Of a DNA stretch of 64,000 nucleotides, positions 56,957 through 64,000 are shown one piece after another. The DNA comes from Mesaphorura yosii (Eukaryota > Arthropoda > Collembola > Poduromorpha > Tullbergiidae): NCBI GenBank assembly GCA_009869945.1, contig WIXG01000345.1:1-64000 (forward strand). Direction: 5' to 3'. How positions within the stretch are numbered: the stretch's first letter is position 1; every line of letters starts with the position of its first letter. The notes below the pieces were generated by a model, which was not told the origin of the DNA, ran no database searches, and saw nothing but the letters and a program-made list of their open reading frames with translations. The position numbers and the translations under genes were made by a program.

Positions 56957-59299
56957 ATGACTCACTTAACGTTAATCTTGTTCGTGCTGGTCTTTGCATT
57001 AGCCTCCCTGGGCATGCGGCTTGTTTCTTGTTACCAGCAGCAGCAGCTGGCGATCACGGACACAGTTTCTTCACCAGTTCAGCAACTATTCAGCAGAATT
57101 TACGCAGATTCCTGTCACGTGACTCTGCTTGGAAAGTATGATTCTAACTTTGAAGAAGAGAGGATTGGCCGATTTCCGTTCGTCATTCATCAGCACTGTG
57201 CACCCGTCACACTGATAACGTCGTGCCACGACACAAATGTGAAGTCGACGGCGTGTGAAGCTCTGATGACCAAAATAGATGCCAGTTCGGTGTTGTGGAC
57301 AAGGCACACCAAATGCAGTGTTTATGTCGTGTCTTTCATCGCCAAGTTCCAAGGCGAGGATGCTCAAGTAATTCAAGTTCAAAGGCGCAAATTGCTATCA
57401 AGAATTCAGTATTTCACGTACCAAAGAATTCTGCGAGAAGGAAATCCGACACTGACCATTTTCATACCTGACGAAGGAGGCAGCGACAATGACAGGAGTC
57501 AGTCGTATCAATTAGTTCTGCTAGTTGAAGGATTTTACTCCACAAGCGTAGAGTTTGAAACGCGGCGAAAAAGAAAAGAGCACGGCAATGAAACGCGTGT
57601 GAACTTGGTCGCTTCACATCCGGTCCGGATCCAGCCTATCGACCCCACACTGCTGGCGGACGCAGACTTTTGGACGAAGCTAGACAGACTTTGGTACTCC
57701 GCTCACGCCAACAGACAACAATATCCTTCGGCGACCCGCCTCAACGCCTTGCGTCTGTCCCAGACGATGTTTGGAGGCAACCCAGAAGTCTTCTGCATGG
57801 CCCGAGTGTGGAAGCAGTATCCCAGAATCTCGCAGCATGACTGCTTACAAGTCCAGCTGCTGGTGAAGTTCAATTTCACGTCCGTGAATGCGTGGTCAGT
57901 GTCTGCTAATATCAACCACGTCTTGGGCACCCTCAGTTACGGCGATCTCTTCCTACCACGACCTAAAAGTGTCGTTGACATCGTTAGCCGTTTGGAAGCT
58001 ATAGTGTCGTTGGAGATCACTCCATTCACATTTATTCTGGTTGTGGATCGAGAATTCATTTCTGATACGAACATGGCGGCACTATTCACATCGATGGATT
58101 CGGGCACCTGGGCTATGACGGCCATCTCCACGTTTTCAGTGACAGCAATTGCGTTACTCCTTCGTCGTGCTCCAAATTCGGACCCTGACAAACTCGCCAA
58201 ACTCGACTGGTTTGCTATTCAGGCGTTGTCAATGATTGAGTCCTTATCGGTTCAAGGCATTCGAATCTGCATGCAAACAAGGCTCCTGTTCCGCGTCGTG
58301 TTCGGTGCCTGGCTCCTGGCTGCGCTCGTCATCTCGAACGGATACTCTGGAATTCTGTCTACGCTAATGACAAAGCAAGTGATTCCCGTGTTCCCTGTCA
58401 GCCTGCAGGAGCTCGCGGGCAGTTCGGTTCCAATATTCTCGCTCTCCGCACAACAAACGCACCTTCAAAATGCCACAGCCTGGATTTCTATGAACCAAGA
58501 AACCGAATGGGAGACGCAACCTTGCCAGATTTGCTCGCGTATTCTCGCCAGAACAAAATACGTTGCTCCAGGAAAGCACCTGACAGTATTCTTGGGCGGT
58601 GCATTCCACGAATTTCGCCAGGCGGTGGTTAAAGGAGAGACAATCCGGACTAATGGCCACGGAGATCAGTCGATTCCGAAGAATTTCGCACTTTTGGAGG
58701 GTTCTACAGCACAGATATCACTGAACTTCATTAAAGAGACGCTCGAGAGAGAAAAACTCGTCGTTCACCACGGACCAGCCAGCCCCTTCATTTTCGTAAA
58801 GAAGATAAGCTTCTCGGGCAATTACATTTACCGTCTTGCCAAGCGAGTTACGCAAGCACTGATCGAGTCGGGACTGTACCTCAAATGGCAGGAAATTAGC
58901 GACTTTCTTAACCAAGTCGGAATACAGTCGTACAAGCAATTATACTACCCGGACACCGGAAATGGTGGAAACGTGCAGAAACTAATATTTGACCTGCCTC
59001 CGCACAACCAGCTGCCAAAGAAAGGATCTCTCGATATTCTGCGAACCCCTTTCACTCTCTTCGCCATACTGATCTCAACCTCGACGCTTGTGTTCTTCGC
59101 AGAAATATTTCCGGTCCTAAGATGTAGACTTCATATCGTGACTTTCCAGCAACACTTGCGCGATTTTTATCGTGCGGTGAATGCAAAAATTCGGCAGATT
59201 TGTGTGTTTTGTCGACATAAGTTCCAGGAATTTGCGCTCAGATTTTCATTAGGTGTTGTTAATCTCATTCTTAAGGTACGAAGAATTCTGAGTATGTGA
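56957..59299 (+). CDS. divergent ionotropic receptor, intronless
   Basis: Single exon of 780 aa. Signal peptide (MTHLTLILFVLVFALASLGM), a large extracellular amino-terminal and S1 region, a first TM-like stretch (WAMTAISTFSVTAIALLLRR), the TM3 region RVVFGAWLLAALVISNGYSG followed by ILSTLMTK, an S2 lobe and a last TM (FTLFAILISTSTLVFFAEIF). The TM3 core LVISNGYSGILST corresponds to VVITNGYRGVITT in the 13803 receptor, so the two are related members of one divergent IR group. It would act as a ligand-gated cation-channel subunit in chemosensory neurons. Absence of introns over 2.3 kb suggests a retrocopy origin or ancestral intron loss. AATAAA lies near 59394. Confidence 0.82.
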   Translation: MTHLTLILFVLVFALASLGMRLVSCYQQQQLAITDTVSSPVQQLFSRIYADSCHVTLLGKYDSNFEEERIGRFPFVIHQHCAPVTLITSCHDTNVKSTACEALMTKIDASSVLWTRHTKCSVYVVSFIAKFQGEDAQVIQVQRRKLLSRIQYFTYQRILREGNPTLTIFIPDEGGSDNDRSQSYQLVLLVEGFYSTSVEFETRRKRKEHGNETRVNLVASHPVRIQPIDPTLLADADFWTKLDRLWYSAHANRQQYPSATRLNALRLSQTMFGGNPEVFCMARVWKQYPRISQHDCLQVQLLVKFNFTSVNAWSVSANINHVLGTLSYGDLFLPRPKSVVDIVSRLEAIVSLEITPFTFILVVDREFISDTNMAALFTSMDSGTWAMTAISTFSVTAIALLLRRAPNSDPDKLAKLDWFAIQALSMIESLSVQGIRICMQTRLLFRVVFGAWLLAALVISNGYSGILSTLMTKQVIPVFPVSLQELAGSSVPIFSLSAQQTHLQNATAWISMNQETEWETQPCQICSRILARTKYVAPGKHLTVFLGGAFHEFRQAVVKGETIRTNGHGDQSIPKNFALLEGSTAQISLNFIKETLEREKLVVHHGPASPFIFVKKISFSGNYIYRLAKRVTQALIESGLYLKWQEISDFLNQVGIQSYKQLYYPDTGNGGNVQKLIFDLPPHNQLPKKGSLDILRTPFTLFAILISTSTLVFFAEIFPVLRCRLHIVTFQQHLRDFYRAVNAKIRQICVFCRHKFQEFALRFSLGVVNLILKVRRILSM

Positions 59300-59964
59300 A
59301 AGTTAGCTTAGGAAGCTTAGTTTAGTGAGTTAAGCAATCTCAGCTCATGATTTTCTAAGGTTTCACGTATCATGTCACGCAATTTATTGGGGAAATAAAA
59401 TATTCATTGCTTCGAAATATCCGTGACACAGTGACATTGTTCCTTAGTCTGAAAGAAATTACGTGCTAGCGTCAAACCAATTTTTTTGCTTCTTAGCTTT
59501 ATTTATTTAGTTTATTTATGTTGAATTGGTTAATGGCCATGGCATAACTTTGGTCAGTTGACTTTTAAATTGGATTGCTTGTCATGACAGCGAGCGAATA
59601 CCGACGACGGCAGGCTGTAATTATTGTTGTTTACTGGTATGAGAAATGCTTCTTCAAATAAGGAATTCAGTGGAATTTTAGAATGCTGGTGCTGGGCTAG
59701 TAGTTAACGTTTCCTGTTTCCTCCTTCTCCCGTGGTATTTCGCAGGAAATCGAAGGCCAACCGACACATTTATTGCTTTCTTTATTATCTTACTAGAGCA
59801 CCAAGTTTTCAGTTTTCACTATTACAGTATTACGATTTTGTATCTTACAGTGAATAAGCACGTTACATCGAATTTTCTATTCTAATGGCAAGATCAGATT
59901 TGTACATGGATAAATACATGCGATAATCTCATTTTTTACTCAATCAGTCTGTCTCTCAGTGATT
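59300..59964. other. intergenic spacer
   Basis: Convergent 3' flanks of the ionotropic receptor and the cysteine-rich membrane protein. AT-rich, nothing else seen. Confidence 0.4.
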
Positions 59965-60666
59965 TTATTGTCTTCGACCAACGTACGAGCCGCATACTCC
60001 TGACACAATAAAAATCACCGCAAGCATAAAGAAAGGAACTAACTTGTAAGCAATTGGAATAGATCTGGGAAGAGGCGGCGACTTGGCAGCGCATTCACCC
60101 TGCTGGAGAGGAAGCAGCCCAACACCACCATTGTCATTTCCCTCGCTTTTACGCATGCAAAAATGGTTCGTATCTACGAGTTCGCATTCTTCATTGTAGA
60201 AGCAGGGCTCTTTAAGCTGCTTGGCCTGTCCACACACAAACTGGCCCCCGCCGTAGTCGATTTCAATGATTTGGTACCCATCCTTAGCTCTGCACGTGCA
60301 CCTTTTGTTTACGCACTTCGCCTTCGCCTTCTCTTCGCTGTCAAGGACGCCAATGAGTTGATAACACTGTCGATCAATGACGCATTCATCCTTAAGGTCT
60401 TTGGCGTCCGGATAGCATTTGGAGGCGGGCAGGCGGGATGGAGAAAACCCGGATGCGCACTGGCATCTGGGCTGGTCTCCTTCAACACTGGCGCACTGTG
60501 CATTCTCCGTTTCGCAATTCCCTCTCGAACCGTCGCCGTCGGGTAGGCATTTCTCGGTCAGCAGAGGTTTTTTCTTGGTCGTAGCAGTAGCTTGGTTTGT
60601 GAAGAGCGTCAGCAGGAGTAGAACCCATAAACAATTACAGTTACCCAAGGCGGCGATGAACAACAT
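59965..60666 (-). CDS. cysteine-rich EB/EGF-like single-pass membrane protein
   Basis: Single exon, 233 aa. Signal peptide (MLFIAALGNCNCLWVLLLL), then an ectodomain with roughly 16 cysteines in a repeated pattern resembling arthropod EB modules (EKCLPDGDGSRGNCETENAQ, CQCASGFSPS, DECVIDRQCYQL, CTCRAKDGYQ, EPCFYNEECELV), a TM helix (VPFFMLAVIFIVSGVCGSYV) and a very short tail (GRRQ). Proteins with EB modules are common, mostly uncharacterised membrane or secreted proteins in arthropods and nematodes. The role is unknown. The ATG at 60666 is the only one that keeps the signal peptide. Confidence 0.7.
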   Translation of the reverse strand: MLFIAALGNCNCLWVLLLLTLFTNQATATTKKKPLLTEKCLPDGDGSRGNCETENAQCASVEGDQPRCQCASGFSPSRLPASKCYPDAKDLKDECVIDRQCYQLIGVLDSEEKAKAKCVNKRCTCRAKDGYQIIEIDYGGGQFVCGQAKQLKEPCFYNEECELVDTNHFCMRKSEGNDNGGVGLLPLQQGECAAKSPPLPRSIPIAYKLVPFFMLAVIFIVSGVCGSYVGRRQ

Positions 60667-62129
60667 CGTGAAATTTTGACCATGAAAACTAGCTGAATTG
60701 AAGAAAAATCCACATGAATCTGATTAAACTGTGCTTCGAAAAATTACCGGAAATTATTATTCTGTGTTCTTACCTTCGCATGGATTTTGTCAAAAGTCTC
60801 GTCAATTCACTTCAGTCTCGAACGCAGAAAGCAAATTAATCGAGATCACCTCAAACGTTTGAGTTCGAAATATTCACAGCACGCACGATTGGATGTTGAT
60901 GATGCAACTGAGGTTACTGCACTACCGTAGAGCTGATAAGTGACCAATATATACATGTGCTTGCCTGTCACAGTCACAGTTGTGCTGTTGTCGTGTTACA
61001 TTACGCCAGTGCCCTGCCTACGTGAGAGAGCAGTAAATACCGACGGACGAAAGGGTCGACGGCCAATGAGAAGAAATGAATGAATGAAAAATGGTGAATG
61101 AGGCTTCGTGGCTACTAGCATCTGCCACCTGCTATTAACCCGCTATTACGTAAAGCACAGCAATAAATAAGCACATGAAGATTGCTAGTAACGATTCTTG
61201 TAACAGTAACAGTAGCAGTATAATTGTACCAATCAATGACAGAATTCGCAGAATTCCGAACTCAGTCCACCTTTCTCGTTCCAACACCCAATGCGCAAAA
61301 TGCACTGTGCTCCCTTCCAAAATTCCTGTGCACAAGCTCAAATTTGATAAAAGCATCGAAAGCTGATAAATACGATAAAGGTTTACGAGTGTCCTGTCGT
61401 ATCAGTGAGAGCGAGATACGAGGGTACATAAAAATGACACTGATTCATTCTTGATTCATGAGAATTGGTTACTTATAGGGCAGAGCGATTTACGGGGAAT
61501 AATTAAACGGGACGAGCACAATTTGGGGAAGTGTACTACTATGGCAATGCGCAATGAGAAGATTGATGCTCGTGCCGTACGATTTCGATCATTGCCCGAG
61601 AGTCAAGCCTCACGTACGGCCGATCAAGCCATTTCGTTTTCGTTTGCGCATTTCAGTAGAATATCAAATTGCACTCACAGTTTTCAATTATAAACTTGTA
61701 TTTAGGTCAGGCACGTGGTCACTAAAAGGTTAGAGCTAAGTGCAATATTCTCTAAATGAAATGGAGAGTTTGCAATCTAAACCTATCTACTTTTGAATGT
61801 ATTGCTTGAGTTTGCGAAGTTCAAAGTTTGGGGTTTCTTAGGGTCCCTTGCTTTCACTTCAGTTTTATTCTAAATGGTAAATGGCAAATTCTTGTTCCAC
61901 AGTCCTTACACAATTGTACATTATCGTTAGTTGCTTGCTCTTTAAAGATCAACTATCATTTTGTTGTAACTCCCTTGCGGAACAAAATGCAGAGTTTAGT
62001 GGAGACGAGACTATTGTGAATGGATTCATCGTTTTCTGACTTCCTTAGAGAACGCACGCGAAGAGAAAGCTTCTTGTCAAGTTAGCCCGCTTAGCATAGC
62101 AGTCGTTGACCATGTAGACAACTGTTAAA
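60667..62129. other. spacer with TATA box and relic of a receptor flank
   Basis: A GTATATATT box on the minus strand near 60949-60957 may drive the cysteine-rich protein, with a 5' UTR of about 250 bases. The stretch 61700-61800 resembles 63522-63640, the 3' flank of the receptor that follows, which suggests a lost duplicate. No coding region seen. Confidence 0.4.
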
Positions 62130-63495
62130 ATGCATCGCTTGTTCGAAGATGAGACAATCAACGTGTTGCACAGAGCCCTGGCAATTACAAAACGAACGGC
62201 TGGACTCACGTTCGTCATGAACCCAAGGCTTCGACGTGTACGAACGATAAAGTCTCGAAGGTTCCGTCTGCAGTACAAAATTAATTCAGTACTCCTTCAC
62301 GGGGCGTATGTACAAATCGCGATCTTTCTGCACGCGTCCACGAAACTCAGCAGGCGAAAGGAGATCCCCGATTCGTTTTGGTTATTTTGGGTGCTCCTCT
62401 TTCTCGTACATTCTGCTCTACTCCACTTTGATTACATCGCGTGGGCGCATGGACCAGAATTGGCTTCGGTAGTGAATTCAACTCTACGGCTCTCCGACAT
62501 ATTTGACGGTAAGTCACAAAACCAGTTTATAATTGAAAGCCATTAATCTTTAAGTGTACGAAAATAATTTTCCGCTACCAGAACGCTATGGAGCCACGTG
62601 GACAGAGGAGGAGAAAGAGGAAGACCGCCAAAGTGGAAAGAAGCTGCGTGGTATTTTGAATTTTATTCACCGAGCAGTCAAGCGCTATGTCCAGCCCATC
62701 GCTTGCGTAATATTGCCCATTCTGTACTGGCACGAAATACTACTCATGACGATTGAGATGGCAAAACCCCTGGAGTGGCTGGTAGGAGTAAAGTTTCCAA
62801 TCTGGCTGATTGTGTCTGTGATCCTGCTCGGTATTCCCATCTACGAATACTTGATGATCTGCCTCATTTGGCGTGTGAATACTGCCTTCATTCTTCTGAC
62901 CACAATGGCTTGGTACGTGGATTACACATTCAAGCATAAAATCGGGTGAGTTGGACCATTCTAAACCAACTAAACGTACAGTTAGTCATACATCAGATTC
63001 TTTTTTAGTTTCCCGGCCGGAAGACTGGACCCTAAACGATTGGACCACCCTCGAAATGGAATGCTCATCCATAAAATGATGTACATCGCAGTTCAGCTTT
63101 TGCTGGACGCAGTGAGGCAGTTCAACTTTGTTCTCGTGGTTCTCGTCCTCCTCAGTTGTTCCTTTCTTCTCGCATTTACGGCCGGATACAAGGGACCAAT
63201 TGCGGAAAGGCTGCTCTCTCTTGTCGGGTTCGGGAACTCTTGCTGGTACTTTTGCTTCATGTGTCAGTGCGTGGGTACGAGCTACAGGCAGAGTGCTGAC
63301 ACGCTTAATACTTGGCGACGCAAATACATCAATCAGAAGGGCCTCGGAACGCCCATTGACAGGAAAGTTCTGCGTTCATTGTTAACAATCCGAGTCTATG
63401 CTGGGCACGTTTTCTTTTTCAACGAGAGGTCCGTGCTTAACCTCTGTCATCGTATCATCGAAAATAGCGTCACCCTCCTCTGCATATTTAAGTGA
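62130..63495 (+). CDS. 7TM chemoreceptor (gustatory-like), three exons
   Basis: Exons 62130-62508, 62555-62945 and 63009-63495, 418 aa. Several TM segments: LFWVLLFLVHSALLHFDYIA, VQPIACVILPILYWHEILLM, IWLIVSVILLGIPIYEYLMI, VNTAFILLTTMAWYVDYTF, QFNFVLVVLVLLSCSFLLAF, with an Arg-rich cytoplasmic N-terminus (RRVRTIKSRRFRLQYK). The C-terminal part carries VLRSLLTIRVYAGHVFFFNE, comparable in position to the conserved end of arthropod gustatory receptors. Overall topology and length fit this superfamily but motif support is weaker than for the first subfamily. Chemosensory role inferred. Confidence 0.6.
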
Positions 63496-63919
63496 GAATG
63501 ATACTTTTCAACAAGAACCCTGTGTTTAGGCATTTGGTCACCAACAGCTTAAACCCAAGTGGAATATTGTGTACATAGAACGAAGAGCTGAAACTCTAAA
63601 ACTGGTTGAACTGCGTTGTCCACTTTTGAACGCCTGACTTGGCTTGTGTTTGTGCTTTCACGTGCCATTAAAAATTTAGATTTTTTGAATGCCTGCTGCT
63701 CCCACTTAAACACCTAATGCAAATGCCAAGTCAGAACAAAGTTAATTGGTGAAAGAACCACGATTCGTAATACAAAAGGTGAACGGTATTTTATTTGGTC
63801 AGCAGTAATCCTTCTTTGTTCCTCATGCTGCGTTTCAAAACTTTTCAAGCCAGCAAATATCGATTCTTTGGTCTTCACAGATACGGAGTGTTAAGCTTTT
63901 AAGTAATTTTAAGTTCAAA
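63496..63919. other. spacer before transposase-like ORF
   Basis: 3' flank of the receptor, including the duplicated block shared with 61700-61800, then AT-rich sequence. An element end could lie in here but no inverted repeat can be checked because its partner is outside the window. Confidence 0.35.
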
Positions 63920-64000
63920 ATGCCTAAGAAATTGACCAGTGAAGTGGATTCGCTCGTTAGAGCACTTTCCAGGAGCGGGTTGTCCAATCGTGACGTCGTT
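63920..64000 (+). CDS. start of transposase-like ORF (partial)
   Basis: Opens with ATG at 63920 (MPKKLTSEVDSLVRALSRSG, then LSNRDVV) and runs off the window. The pattern of a first helix plus GLSNRDV fits the helix-turn-helix start of Tc1/mariner or Pao-type transposases and of transposase-derived host proteins. Only 27 residues are visible, so the family remains open. Confidence 0.4.
   Translation, partial: MPKKLTSEVDSLVRALSRSGLSNRDVV

Overview
This is eukaryotic DNA, almost certainly from an arthropod and most plausibly a springtail (Collembola) or a close relative. Genes sit on both strands and are split by short GT-AG introns, mostly 50-200 bp. The repertoire includes chemosensory 7TM and ionotropic receptors, a GH18 chitinase, a TRPA channel and CYP2-clan P450s. 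Bacterial- or fungal-type enzymes (MpaB/rubber-oxygenase family, subtilisin-like protease, OFA-type transporter) sit in intron-bearing host-style genes, a mix reported for springtail genomes. The species is inferred, not read. Splice boundaries were chosen by hand; every multi-exon coding model below sums to a multiple of three.

Layout. 1-16 kb: a degenerating chemoreceptor neighbourhood with several 7TM receptor copies (some broken), a secreted matrix metalloproteinase (1669-3903), an MpaB-like oxygenase (7062-8426), an ankyrin fragment, an intact 7TM receptor, a divergent ionotropic receptor and a decayed gene of unknown family. 16-24 kb: an unrecognised conserved-looking gene, a large inverted-repeat element, a subtilisin-like protease, a frame-broken RpS3 copy and a long spacer. 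23.7-45 kb: the housekeeping core, with an OFA-type MFS transporter, ATAD5/Elg1, mitochondrial thioredoxin, a GNAT acyltransferase, a C-type lectin, an alpha-1,3-fucosyltransferase, NEMF/Rqc2, a small two-TM protein and a TRPA channel. 45-54 kb: the remnant of an Ig-domain receptor with a small cysteine-knot-like peptide gene nested on the other strand, a chitinase and two tandem P450s. 54-64 kb: two more 7TM receptors, a second ionotropic receptor, a cysteine-rich membrane protein and the start of a transposase-like ORF at the edge.

How the genes relate. There is no operon logic. The coherent themes are chemosensation (at least five 7TM receptor copies or remnants, two ionotropic receptors and a TRPA channel), detoxification or lipid oxidation (P450 pair, MpaB-like oxygenase), extracellular proteolysis and cuticle turnover (MMP, subtilase, chitinase), and replication or ribosome quality control (ATAD5, NEMF). 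Several gene pairs are convergent with overlapping poly(A) signals. The most interesting points are a near-intact receptor with a TAG at the ancestral codon 4 that coincides with a possible splice acceptor, an intron-bearing but frameshifted RpS3, the nested cysteine-rich peptide, a P450-specific GC-AG intron with a mariner-type MITE in the next intron, and an unrecognised 214-aa gene.
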